Source: Armatimonadota bacterium
Lineage (GTDB): Bacteria; Armatimonadota; SYMT01
DNA: 7,578 nt
Reading direction: 5' to 3'
NCBI GenBank assembly: GCA_020696885.1
Contig: JAJFMS010000138.1
Span: 1 to 7,578, forward strand
Under the pieces are notes generated by a model. The model worked only from the letters and a program-made list of their open reading frames with translations. It did no database searches and was not told where the DNA came from. The translations under genes were made by a program, and so were the position numbers. Position 1 is the first letter of the stretch. Each line of letters starts with the position of its first letter. Positions 1 to 5,551 of this stretch are shown piece after piece.

Positions 1-109
1 CACGGGGCTTGGTGTGGGAGCGGAAACTGCTGCGAAATGGCCTTCGGCAACCGGCGCCCGCGGCTTACCGGTCAGGCAGGGCGCGGCGAACAGCCCCGCG
101 GAGGCGTAA
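1..109 (+). CDS. Possible C-terminal end of a plus-strand gene (partial)
   Basis: In the second plus-strand frame the sequence is open from the left edge and ends in TAA at 107-109, giving about 35 residues that end in NSPAEA. The last 19 codons almost all end in G or C, as expected for this genome, but the first 16 do not, so the coding signal is mixed. The stop lies 10 bp before the strong hairpin at 119-146, which would suit a gene end. No domain can be recognised in so short a tail. Another plus-strand frame runs on through the hairpin and looks less natural. This is a weak call; the DNA to the left would settle it. Confidence 0.3.
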   Translation, partial: TGLGVGAETAAKWPSATGARGLPVRQGAANSPAEA

Positions 110-118
110 CGGCAGAAA

Positions 119-146
119 GGGCCGCCTTCCGTTCGAAAGGCGGCCC
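119..146 (-). terminator. Strong hairpin, probable terminator of the minus-strand propeller operon
   Basis: A perfect 10-bp stem (GGGCCGCCTT at 119-128 with AAGGCGGCCC at 137-146) encloses an 8-nt loop. Read on the minus strand it is followed by TTTCTG, a short U-rich tail, and lies about 97 nt after the stop of the 58-residue membrane protein. On the plus strand there is no T-run, but the hairpin sits 10 nt after a possible gene end, so it may serve both directions. Confidence 0.55.
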
Positions 147-188
147 GTACTGGTCGCTTGTGGGTGCGCTCCGCTGGTTCAGAATGGA

Positions 189-205
189 ATGCCCCCAAGG
201 GGCAT
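189..205. other. Small hairpin in the 3' region of the minus-strand operon
   Basis: ATGCCCC at 189-195 and GGGGCAT at 199-205 form a perfect 7-bp stem with a 3-nt loop. It lies between the stop of the 58-residue membrane protein and the stronger hairpin at 119-146. There is no adjacent T-run, so it is more likely an RNA-stabilising 3' hairpin than a terminator. Confidence 0.3.
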
Positions 206-242
206 GCGGCGTCCTGCCACTAGTGAAGTGCGATCAAATTGG

Positions 243-419
243 CTACCAGAGCCGCTTGAACGCTAGATCTGGAAACAGCCTCCCTGCTATCCAGATCGCC
301 CCGTCGAGCAAGGGACCTTCCAAGATGAAGGCCAGCAGAACACCCGCTAGGACCAGGAGCCAGGTTGGGATGGACTGCCAAGTGAACCGCAGGCGGGGCT
401 TCGATTGCTCGTCGGGCAT
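243..419 (-). CDS. Small membrane protein, 58 residues
   Basis: This encodes a 58-residue protein that I do not recognise. The start is the ATG at 417-419, 20 bp after the stop of the upstream propeller gene. The same frame stays open further upstream into that gene, but there it is only an antisense-style shadow. The N-terminus is charged and polar (MPDEQSKPRLRF), followed by a strongly hydrophobic segment at about residues 17-33 and a second, more amphipathic one at about 36-49, ending in a basic KRLW tail. A single-span or hairpin inner-membrane protein is likely. There is no convincing Shine-Dalgarno sequence near the ATG, so it is probably translated by coupling to the propeller gene in the same operon. 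Why a membrane mini-protein should travel with a secreted propeller is unknown. Confidence 0.6.
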   Translation of the reverse strand: MPDEQSKPRLRFTWQSIPTWLLVLAGVLLAFILEGPLLDGAIWIAGRLFPDLAFKRLW

Positions 420-439
420 GATGTGTATGGCGAAGAGCC

Positions 440-1627
440 TTAGTGAATCAGGAGGAACGTGCCGTCCGGGCGGGCCGCAGCCGCTGCGAGACCCCACACC
501 GGGATGCCGCCTTCCTGACGGCCCTGGCTGGTGGGGCGACCGGAGGCGTCGTAGAGCTGCCAGGCCAGGGAGCCGCCGCGGTTCCACCCGGTGCCTTCGG
601 TCCAGGCGAACAGCACTTCACCGTTCCCATTGACGGCGAGCACCGGGTGTTTCCGGGTGCCGCCTGCCCCGGGTGCGGAGACCGGCGGCGCGAACTGTGC
701 GGTGCCCGGCTGCACGCGAGAGAACTTCACCTGCCCCTGCGTCTCCCAGGCAGCCACGAGCGCTCCTCCACCCTCGGCGAAGGCTTCGCTGCTCATCGGG
801 CAGGCGTCGATCGGCCATGGGTCCACGCGGCGACCCCGGAAAGTGCGACCGCGGTCCGTGGAGACGAGCAGCACCATGTCACGCTGCGTCCGGTTGGACG
901 ACATCCGGTATTGCACGTACAGCGTGCCCTTGCTATCGACGAACGCCTCCGTACTGCAGCAGGGACAGGCGCCGGTGGGCTCCGACCATGCCGCCAGCTC
1001 GGGGGTGAACCGCTCGCCGTCGTTGCCGGACCGGGCGATCCAGAGCTGGCGCCGGTCTTCACCGGCACTCTTCGCGCCGGCGGTGGCGGCCTGCCAGGCC
1101 ACGTAGACGTTGCCGGCCGGATCCGCCGCGATGCCCGGTCCACCGTCCAGAGCGGCCGTGCCCTGCATCAGGTTTCGCTGGGGCTCGAACGCGGCGCCGG
1201 CTTCGTTCAGCCGGCTGTAGAGGAGCGGCGCGCTGTCATCGGGGCCTCGCGCGCCGGACTGCGCCGAGCCGAACCAGACCACGTGGACCCGCCCCTTGCG
1301 GCCGAGGGCAAGCTGGGGTCCCCGGATCGTGCCGGTGGCCACGGCGCTCCCCGGCTTGCTGTTCACCCGCAGCGGCGTGGTCCAGGCGGAGCCGCTGCGT
1401 CTGGCGTAGTAAACGTCGGAGGCGCTTGCCGGACCTTTGAGATAGACCAGGTGGACGACGCCCGCAGCGTCCGTAGCCGCCTGGCATTGAAGGCCGCCGT
1501 CCGGGGGCCGGACCAGCTCGATCTTCGGTCCGGCCGCGGCTGCCGGCGGCGCCAGGCGCGCACCGATAACCCCGGCGCCGACGGCGACCAGGCCGGCAAG
1601 GGCGAGCAGCGAAAGGGAGATTTTCAT
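440..1627 (-). CDS. Secreted sialidase-like (BNR/Asp-box) beta-propeller with CxCC motif
   Basis: A 395-residue exported beta-propeller of the type often labelled exo-alpha-sialidase or BNR-repeat protein. The ATG at 1625-1627 was chosen because GGAGGT lies 5 nt upstream and a signal peptide follows at once (MKISLSLLALAGLVAVGAGV, cleavage near residue 32 in an Ala-rich stretch); the frame is open further upstream but without such support. Asp-box-like motifs occur at 200-207 (SGNDGERF) and 256-263 (STDRGRTF). Repeated strands of the form 'hydrophobic-V/A-W' (VHVVWFG, VYVAWQA, EVLFAWTE) fit propeller blades. A cysteine signature CPCC at 221-224 is followed by DACPM at 274-278. No Arg-Ile-Pro motif of true sialidases is visible, so sialic acid cleavage should not be assumed; metal binding, disulfide or ligand binding are alternatives. 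It shares this signature with the larger propeller at 5985-7430 and is followed by a small membrane protein. Confidence 0.85.
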   Translation of the reverse strand: MKISLSLLALAGLVAVGAGVIGARLAPPAAAAGPKIELVRPPDGGLQCQAATDAAGVVHLVYLKGPASASDVYYARRSGSAWTTPLRVNSKPGSAVATGTIRGPQLALGRKGRVHVVWFGSAQSGARGPDDSAPLLYSRLNEAGAAFEPQRNLMQGTAALDGGPGIAADPAGNVYVAWQAATAGAKSAGEDRRQLWIARSGNDGERFTPELAAWSEPTGACPCCSTEAFVDSKGTLYVQYRMSSNRTQRDMVLLVSTDRGRTFRGRRVDPWPIDACPMSSEAFAEGGGALVAAWETQGQVKFSRVQPGTAQFAPPVSAPGAGGTRKHPVLAVNGNGEVLFAWTEGTGWNRGGSLAWQLYDASGRPTSQGRQEGGIPVWGLAAAAARPDGTFLLIH

Positions 1628-1632
1628 GGCAG

Positions 1633-1638
1633 ACCTCC
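1633..1638 (-). promoter_or_regulatory. Shine-Dalgarno sequence that fixes the propeller start
   Basis: GGAGGT on the minus strand, 5 nt before the ATG at 1625-1627. It decides between this start and the in-frame ATG 63 nt further upstream, which would add 21 residues ahead of the signal peptide. Confidence 0.8.
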
Positions 1639-1740
1639 AGGTGGAGCCGACGGGGCGATCACGCCGATCCACTTCGAGGTGCAATGCCATGCCTCCTCCA
1701 ACGCGTGACCTGCCACGGGACGGCCTCGCCGCCGCCGAAG

Positions 1741-1754
1741 GTGATCGAAATCAC
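1741..1754. promoter_or_regulatory. FNR/CRP-family-like inverted repeat in the divergent spacer
   Basis: GTGATCGAAATCAC is a perfect inverted repeat: GTGAT and ATCAC around a 4-bp centre. It matches the general form of FNR/DNR/CRP-superfamily operators (TGAT-N4-ATCA core). It lies 113 bp from the propeller start and 115 bp from the GTG of the Gly/Arg-rich protein, so it could act on either or both divergent genes. No regulator gene is in the window, so the assignment rests only on the shape of the site. Confidence 0.4.
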
Positions 1755-1759
1755 ACGGA

Positions 1760-1810
1760 ACCGGGTTTTGGGGACCGGGTCTGGATGCCCAACACCCCAA
1801 CGCACCCCAA
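1760..1810. repeat. Two pairs of short direct repeats in the divergent spacer
   Basis: ACCGGGT occurs at 1760-1766 and 1774-1780, a 14-bp step. CACCCCAA occurs at 1793-1800 and again at 1803-1810, a 10-bp step of about one helical turn. Tandem sites in helical phase are typical of regulator half-sites, and these lie upstream of the GTG-started gene and beside the FNR-like palindrome. Chance in GC-rich DNA is possible. Confidence 0.3.
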
Positions 1811-1869
1811 AGGGCGAGCAGGGCCCGCCCGGCGATCCCCGCTGTGGCGAACCGATAGGAAAATCACCT

Positions 1870-2283
1870 GTGAATAAAACTCTGCTCCTGGCGGGCCTGG
1901 CTGTAATGATAATCGGTGGTGCCTCGGCGGCGCAGGCACACGATGGCGATGGGCGCGGCGGCTCTTATGGGGACCGTGGCGGCTATGGCTACTCCTCGCG
2001 GACCAACGACCGTGACTACCGGTTCGGTGGGCGCGGCGGCCGCGACGGCTGTGACAGCGGTCGTTCGGGCCGCTACGACAACGACCGCCGCGGCGGTCGC
2101 CGGAGCGCGCATCAGCACTCCGCCAGTTGCGGCTGGGGCCGCGGCAGCTACTCCGGCCGCGATGGTTATTCGGGCCGAGACGGCTACTCGGGACGCGACA
2201 GCTACTACGATCGGGACGACCGGCGCAGCGATCGCTACGACAACGACTACCGCGGCAGCCGCTCCGGGCGCATCGCGCGCTAA
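1870..2283 (+). CDS. Secreted Gly/Arg/Asp/Ser/Tyr-rich low-complexity protein
   Basis: A 137-residue protein starting at a GTG; TAGGA at 1856-1860 lies 9 nt upstream and a good signal peptide follows at once (MNKTLLLAGLAVMIIGGASA, then AQA|HDG with cleavage near residue 23). The mature part of about 114 residues is nearly all Gly, Arg, Asp, Ser and Tyr and is likely disordered. Residues 94-111 hold three tandem copies of the hexapeptide YSGRD(G/S), and two similar DRYDND/GRYDND patches flank it. Two Cys (61 and 87) could pair. Arg and Asp are near balanced, so the chain is polyampholytic. Such secreted proteins may bind polyanions, minerals or the cell surface, but no function is established and I recognise no family. 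It is divergent from the propeller operon and has its own terminator at 2310-2351. Confidence 0.75.
   Translation: MNKTLLLAGLAVMIIGGASAAQAHDGDGRGGSYGDRGGYGYSSRTNDRDYRFGGRGGRDGCDSGRSGRYDNDRRGGRRSAHQHSASCGWGRGSYSGRDGYSGRDGYSGRDSYYDRDDRRSDRYDNDYRGSRSGRIAR
2149..2202 (+). repeat. Three 18-bp in-frame tandem repeats encoding YSGRD(G/S)
   Basis: Three consecutive 18-bp units start at 2149, 2167 and 2185. They encode YSGRDG, YSGRDG and YSGRDS, but use different synonymous codons: TAC/TAT, TCC/TCG, GGC/GGA, CGC/CGA and GAT/GAC all vary. The protein repeat is better conserved than the DNA repeat, which argues for an old duplication kept by selection on the peptide. Confidence 0.85.
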
Positions 2284-2309
2284 TCGCCGCAGCGAGCGGG
2301 CATGAAATC

Positions 2310-2351
2310 AGGACCCCGGAGGCGCCCAACAGGTGCTCCGGGGTCCTTTTT
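2310..2351 (+). terminator. Rho-independent terminator of the Gly/Arg-rich protein gene
   Basis: A perfect 12-bp stem (AGGACCCCGGAG at 2310-2321 with CTCCGGGGTCCT at 2336-2347) has a 14-nt loop and runs straight into five T residues (2347-2351). It begins 27 nt after the stop codon of the plus-strand gene. Confidence 0.92.
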
Positions 2352-2383
2352 GTACCGTCGTACCGGTGAACGGGCCTCCCGGA

Positions 2384-2641
2384 AATTGCCCGCGAAACAC
2401 GCGGAAAAGCACGAAAGGGATAGAGGCCGGAGGAGCACCTCCGCTCTCTGTCCATCACTGTGGCTGCCGAACGAAGCGTATGGAGTGCGAGGCTTCCAAG
2501 CCTCGCAACCTCCCGCACCGGGGACCACTGCGGAGCTTGGAAGCTCCGCACTCCATAGACGTCGCTCAGCAGCCGCGGTGATAGCCCCGAGAGGTGTGCG
2601 GCCTATGCTTTCTCGTGCTTTTGCGTGTTTCGCGGGCGATT
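2384..2641. repeat. Palindromic repeat element with terminal inverted repeats (MITE-like)
   Basis: About 258 bp bounded by inverted arms. The left arm 2388-2414 and the reverse complement of 2613-2637 both read GCCCGCGAAACACGC, then (with a 2-bp gap) AAAAGCACGA, with weaker matching inward to the GGCC and CACCTC blocks. Outside, AAT on the left pairs with ATT on the right. Inside sit a small hairpin (2428-2443) and a nested inverted repeat at 2479-2557. There is no open frame of note, so any mobilisation would be in trans. It fills almost the whole spacer between the terminator at 2351 and the dehydrogenase stop at 2647. No clear target-site duplication is visible. The arm contains degenerate CRCGAAA-like units, so it may instead be a dispersed structural repeat. 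Confidence 0.6.
2479..2557. repeat. Nested inverted repeat holding two hairpins
   Basis: TATGGAGTGCG at 2479-2489 is repeated inverted at 2547-2557. Each half also folds alone: GCGAGGCTT/AAGCCTCGC (2487-2506, 9-bp stem) and TGCGGAGCTT/AAGCTCCGCA (2529-2550, 10-bp stem), both with a 2-nt centre. The two hairpins are inverted copies of each other that differ at two base pairs, with both partners changed each time. Confidence 0.8.
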
Positions 2642-2646
2642 CGCCG

Positions 2647-3558
2647 TTAGCTCTCCACCGGCTCCCCGCCGTTCGGATGGAGGACCTGCCCGGCGATGTA
2701 CGACGAGTCCCGTGACGCCAGGAAGACGTAGCAGGGCGCGATCTCGGCTGGCTGGCCCGCTCGGCCCATCGGGGTATCGCTGCCGAACTTCGCTACCTCT
2801 TCCGCCGGGAAGGTCGACGGGATCAGCGGCGTCCAGATCGGTCCGGGGGCCACGGCGTTGACGCGGATGCCCTTCGGGGTGAGCGTCGCGGCCAGGGAGC
2901 GGGTGAACGCTACGATGGCGCCCTTGGTGGCGGCGTAGTCCATCAAGTGGTCGCTGCCCCGGTAAGCTGTGACGGAGGTGGTGTTGATGATGGCGGCGCC
3001 TTCCTTGAGGTGCGCCATCGCGGCCTTCGCCATATAGAAGTAGCCGAAGATGTTCGTGCGGAACGTCCGCTCCAACTGGTCTGCGCTGATCGCCTCCAGG
3101 GTCTCCTGCGGGTGCTGCTCCGCCGCGTTGTTTACGAGGATATCCAGGCCTCCCAGCTCCCGGGCTACCCGGTCGACCGCCTGCCGGCAGAAGCCTTCGT
3201 CACCCACGTCCCCGGCGATCGCGAGGCAGCGGCGCCCGTACTGCTCCACCAGCTTCCGGGTCGCTTCGGCATCCTCGTGCTCGTTCAGGTAGAGGATGGC
3301 CACGTCCGCGCCCTCTTTCGCGTAGCAGATCGCCACTGCCCGGCCGATCCCGCTGTCACCCCCGGTGATGAGCGCCACCTTACCCTGCAGCTTCCCCGCC
3401 GCGCGGTACTCCGGATCGTCGACCAGCGCCTGCGGCTGCATCGGCGCCTCCCGCCCGGGCTGCTGGTCCTGATGCTGGGGTGGGAATTCCTTCGGCTGGT
3501 CCTGCAGCGTGATTTGCTGCTCGTCGAGCTCTTCCTGGGTCTGCTCTCGCACCGACAT
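2647..3558 (-). CDS. Short-chain dehydrogenase/reductase (YghA / general stress protein 39 type)
   Basis: A 303-residue NAD(P)-dependent oxidoreductase of the classical SDR family. The ATG at 3556-3558 is preferred to an in-frame GTG 9 nt upstream, because GGGAG lies at a usable distance only from the ATG. An unusual Gln/Glu/Pro-rich N-terminal extension of about 55 residues precedes the Rossmann fold, as in the YghA/GSP39 branch. Visible motifs: TGGDSGIG (65-72) for cofactor binding, NNAA (143-146), the active-site Asn in TNIF (169), Ser195, and the catalytic YAATK with Tyr208 and Lys212, followed by PGPIWTPLIP. The C-terminus GQVLHPNGGEPVES is typical of the group. All catalytic residues are present, so it should be active; the substrate is not evident from sequence. 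It is probably monocistronic, cytoplasmic, and convergent with the gene at 1870-2283. Members of this branch are often stress-induced. Confidence 0.93.
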   Translation of the reverse strand: MSVREQTQEELDEQQITLQDQPKEFPPQHQDQQPGREAPMQPQALVDDPEYRAAGKLQGKVALITGGDSGIGRAVAICYAKEGADVAILYLNEHEDAEATRKLVEQYGRRCLAIAGDVGDEGFCRQAVDRVARELGGLDILVNNAAEQHPQETLEAISADQLERTFRTNIFGYFYMAKAAMAHLKEGAAIINTTSVTAYRGSDHLMDYAATKGAIVAFTRSLAATLTPKGIRVNAVAPGPIWTPLIPSTFPAEEVAKFGSDTPMGRAGQPAEIAPCYVFLASRDSSYIAGQVLHPNGGEPVES

Positions 3559-3620
3559 GCTTGACACTTCTCCCGTGGATTTCTGTGCGGTGCCGAGGTG
3601 CTCCCGCTCACCGCGTCGTT

Positions 3621-3631
3621 CCGTTTAACGG
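3621..3631. promoter_or_regulatory. Short palindrome in the divergent promoter region
   Basis: CCGTTTAACGG is an inverted repeat with 5-bp arms around one base, in the 196-bp spacer between the divergent dehydrogenase and the secreted protein gene. It lies 63 bp from the dehydrogenase start. It may be an operator, but it is short enough to be chance. Confidence 0.25.
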
Positions 3632-3666
3632 GAGGACTGTACCTCGCAGGAAAGATGCTAAACGTG

Positions 3667-3683
3667 CCGCCGGATACCGGCGG
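3667..3683. promoter_or_regulatory. GC-rich 7-bp inverted repeat in the divergent spacer
   Basis: CCGCCGG and CCGGCGG flank ATA (17 bp in all). It could be an operator for the divergent pair or a hairpin in the leader of the plus-strand gene, whose ATG is 71 bp downstream. There is no T-run after it, so it is not a simple terminator. Confidence 0.3.
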
Positions 3684-3754
3684 ATCCGGGAGGCGACTGA
3701 GCCGGGCCGGGACTGGTAAGCTTTGGAGGTATTCGTTCACCCACCGAGGTCTCC

Positions 3755-4756
3755 ATGCGGTTCCGTCATTCGCTTGCAGTTGGCGCGCTCGTCTCCTTAA
3801 CGACCTTCGTTGCGCACGCGGCTCCCGTCCGTCCGCGAGTGGTGGCTCCGAAGAAGGCTGGCGCTCCCAGCCGTCCGCTCGCCGGTGAGTACGTTAGCTT
3901 TCCGCAGTTGGGCGTGGCCTTGCGGAGACCGGCCGGGTTTGTACGGTCCGAGGCGTGGCAGGGCTTCGGGCTCGAGGCACAGCGAGCGTCCGTGATGGTG
4001 GTGCGGATGAGTGCGCCATTCACCGAGGTGAGCGGCGGGTTCACCGCGGAGAACATGAAGCCGCGCGGGATGGACCTGGTCAGCGCCACGCCGCGGGAGG
4101 TCGAAGGGCTGAAGGGGGTGCTCGTCTACTTCACAATGACCGCGGGTGGGACGAAGTGGGACAAGTGGAGCCTGGTGTTCGGTGATGCCTCGCGTACCGT
4201 GATGATCACCGGCACCTTCCCGAGCGAGCTGCGACCCTCGTTAGCAGGGCCGGTGAAGGCGAGCCTGGAGAGCACTCGCCTGGAAGCGGGTGGCGCCGTG
4301 GCCGAGGAGCTCCCGTTCCAGATCACCGGGTCGCCGAAGCTGAAGCCGGCTGCGGCGATCACCGGCTCACTCTGCTACACCCGGGATGGCTCGGTTCCGG
4401 CGAAGACGCCGGAAGATCCGTTCTTCATTGCGGCGCCGTCGCTTTCCAAGTTGCCGGTGCTGGACCCGCGGCGCTACTCCGAGGCACGCCTGCGGGAGAC
4501 GGAGCAGACCCGCGTGACCGAGGTCACGTCCCACGAGCCGATTACCATCGACGGCCTGGAAGGATACGAATCGCTGGCGGAAGCGACGGACGCCAGGTCC
4601 GGCACCGCTCTCCTCGTGTATCAGGTGATGCTGTTCGATAACGGCTTCTATTACCTGATGCAGGGACAGGTGGGGAGCAAGCTCAGAGCGGAGTACCTTC
4701 CGGAGTTTCAGGCGATGGCCCGGAGTTTCCGCCGGAAGCTCCGGCCTGCCCGGTAG
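3755..4756 (+). CDS. Secreted protein of unknown function with two similar domains
   Basis: A 333-residue protein. The ATG at 3755 has GAGGT 4 nt upstream and is followed by a signal peptide (MRFRHSLAVGALVSLTTFVA, cleavage near AHA|AP, residue 22) and a Pro/Arg/Lys-rich linker to about residue 43. The mature part appears to contain two domains of about 130 residues. Each has an early 'F...RPAGF / PFFIAAPSL' strand region and a late part with 'GLKG/GLEG', a paired strand (LVYFTMTAGG..., LLVYQVMLFD...), an aromatic strand (VMITGTF, FYYLMQGQV) and a closing helix that ends near ...ASLESTRL and ...AMARSFRRK. This layout recalls PsbP/Mog1-like (DUF1795-type) folds, which is inference from pattern only. 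No catalytic motif is visible and there is a single mature Cys (207). It is divergent from the dehydrogenase and ends 29 bp from the convergent DUF2277 gene. Confidence 0.8.
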   Translation: MRFRHSLAVGALVSLTTFVAHAAPVRPRVVAPKKAGAPSRPLAGEYVSFPQLGVALRRPAGFVRSEAWQGFGLEAQRASVMVVRMSAPFTEVSGGFTAENMKPRGMDLVSATPREVEGLKGVLVYFTMTAGGTKWDKWSLVFGDASRTVMITGTFPSELRPSLAGPVKASLESTRLEAGGAVAEELPFQITGSPKLKPAAAITGSLCYTRDGSVPAKTPEDPFFIAAPSLSKLPVLDPRRYSEARLRETEQTRVTEVTSHEPITIDGLEGYESLAEATDARSGTALLVYQVMLFDNGFYYLMQGQVGSKLRAEYLPEFQAMARSFRRKLRPAR

Positions 4757-4785
4757 CGGTGGGTGTTCGGTGTTCGGCTGGGATT

Positions 4786-5142
4786 TTAGCGATCGGTCGG
4801 TTCGGGGGACGGGCTACGCCGCGGTGCGCGCACCTGGCCGCGGGGACGGGGGCGGGGCGCCGGTGGGGTGCTGGGGGTGCCGAACCGCTTGGCGGAGCGT
4901 ACTTTGGCTGCGGCCGCTTCCACGTCGCGGTCTCGCGGGGGCGCCGTGGTAACCAGGGAGTCGAGGAGCTCACGAGCCACCACCGCCACCTGGTCGACCG
5001 CGCGTTCGAAGGCGGCTTCATTCGCTTTGGAGGGCCGGCTGCTCCCGCTGAGCTTGCGCACGAACTGGAGGGACGCCGCGCGGATCTCGTCGTCGTTGGC
5101 GGGTGGCTCGAAGTTGAAGAGGGTCTTGATATTCCGGCACAT
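4786..5142 (-). CDS. DUF2277 family protein
   Basis: A 118-residue cytoplasmic protein that begins MCRNIKTLFNFEPPA, the hallmark N-terminus of DUF2277. The ATG at 5140-5142 was chosen because this motif starts the family and GGGGAG (5151-5156) lies 8 nt upstream; the frame continues further upstream without support. Family-like features follow: the helical EIRAASLQFVRKLSG region, PSKANEAAFERAV, and LLDSLVTTAPPRDR near residues 60-72. The function of the family is unknown. The core ends at about residue 87; the last 30 residues form a Pro/Arg/Ser tail that looks disordered and is encoded by a very G-rich stretch on the opposite strand. The gene follows the small membrane protein at 5194-5454 by 51 bp and may be co-transcribed with it. 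Confidence 0.92.
   Translation of the reverse strand: MCRNIKTLFNFEPPANDDEIRAASLQFVRKLSGSSRPSKANEAAFERAVDQVAVVARELLDSLVTTAPPRDRDVEAAAAKVRSAKRFGTPSTPPAPRPRPRGQVRAPRRSPSPEPTDR
4842..4877 (+). other. G-quadruplex-forming motif inside the DUF2277 gene
   Basis: Five runs of four or five G occur on the plus strand at 4842-4845, 4848-4852, 4854-4857, 4865-4868 and 4873-4877, with loops of 2, 1, 7 and 4 nt. This meets the usual G4 pattern. The plus strand is the template for DUF2277, so the runs correspond to its Pro/Arg-rich tail codons. The runs may only reflect that codon use. Confidence 0.45.
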
Positions 5143-5193
5143 CCACGTCACTCCCCGGTTCGCTTCCAGGACCTGATCCACGGGCCGACAGCT

Positions 5194-5454
5194 TCAGCGC
5201 GGCTCGTTCCGGTCGGACTTCTTTAGATCTTTGAGCGCTCGATTAGCCTTACGCTCGATGCGCCGGGTCTGAACCGAGCAGGGCAGAGCTCCCAGGCGGC
5301 TGTGCCGGAGCCATGCCGCTGCGAGCAGCCCCAGGACCGTGACCACCCCGGCTATCAAGAGCAGCAGGAACAGGGTGCCGACGACCACCCGCAGCAGCCA
5401 ATACGCGACGAGCGAGCCTACCAGCACTACCAAGACTGCTTGCCAGAGCTTCAT
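5194..5454 (-). CDS. Small membrane protein with basic C-terminal tail
   Basis: An 86-residue protein that I do not recognise. The ATG at 5452-5454 is supported by GGAGG (5463-5467) 8 nt upstream; the frame is open upstream but without a better start. Two hydrophobic segments, about residues 4-21 and 23-48, are separated by a single Arg22, so it is probably a two-span hairpin or one long segment in the inner membrane. The C-terminal third (RRIERKANRALKDLKKSDRN) is basic and helical and probably faces the cytoplasm. One Cys lies at 59. It precedes the DUF2277 gene by 51 bp on the same strand. A 6-bp hairpin (5472-5487) stands just upstream of the ribosome binding site. Confidence 0.75.
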   Translation of the reverse strand: MKLWQAVLVVLVGSLVAYWLLRVVVGTLFLLLLIAGVVTVLGLLAAAWLRHSRLGALPCSVQTRRIERKANRALKDLKKSDRNEPR

Positions 5455-5471
5455 CGGCTTGGCCTCCGTGG

Positions 5472-5487
5472 ACCTCGTTCCCGAGGT
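5472..5487 (-). promoter_or_regulatory. Leader hairpin just upstream of a ribosome binding site
   Basis: ACCTCG at 5472-5477 and CGAGGT at 5482-5487 form a perfect 6-bp stem with a 4-nt loop. On the minus strand it ends 4 nt before the GGAGG of the small membrane protein, so it could modulate translation initiation or mRNA stability. Confidence 0.3.
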
Positions 5488-5551
5488 GGATTCTAGCAGC
5501 AGACCGGTCGCGCGCACAGTCGCGGCTGTCCGGAAGTGCGCGGGGTGGTAC

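Noticed and set aside
440..1627. c-type cytochrome haem site at the CPCC/CHCC motifs
   Set aside because: The haem motif CxxCH is absent in both propellers; the order of Cys and His does not fit.
443..1708. Long plus-strand open frame of about 420 codons opposite the first propeller
   Set aside because: It is the antisense shadow of a well-supported secreted propeller, is rich in Arg/Gly/Ala, and has no domain or signal peptide.
1916..2305. Plus-strand Ala/Thr-rich frame overlapping the Gly/Arg-rich gene
   Set aside because: Out-of-frame shadow of the repeat-rich gene; no ribosome binding site and no signal peptide, unlike the chosen frame.
1751..2551. Minus-strand open frame of about 266 codons across the Gly/Arg-rich gene and its terminator
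   Set aside because: It would read through a perfect terminator and half of the repeat element, and its Arg/Ser-rich content is what antisense of Gly/Arg codons gives.
2384..2641. CRISPR array
   Set aside because: The repeats are inverted and nested, not regularly spaced direct repeats, and there are no spacers or cas genes.
2947..3564. Plus-strand frame of about 205 codons opposite the dehydrogenase
   Set aside because: Antisense of an SDR gene with all catalytic motifs intact.
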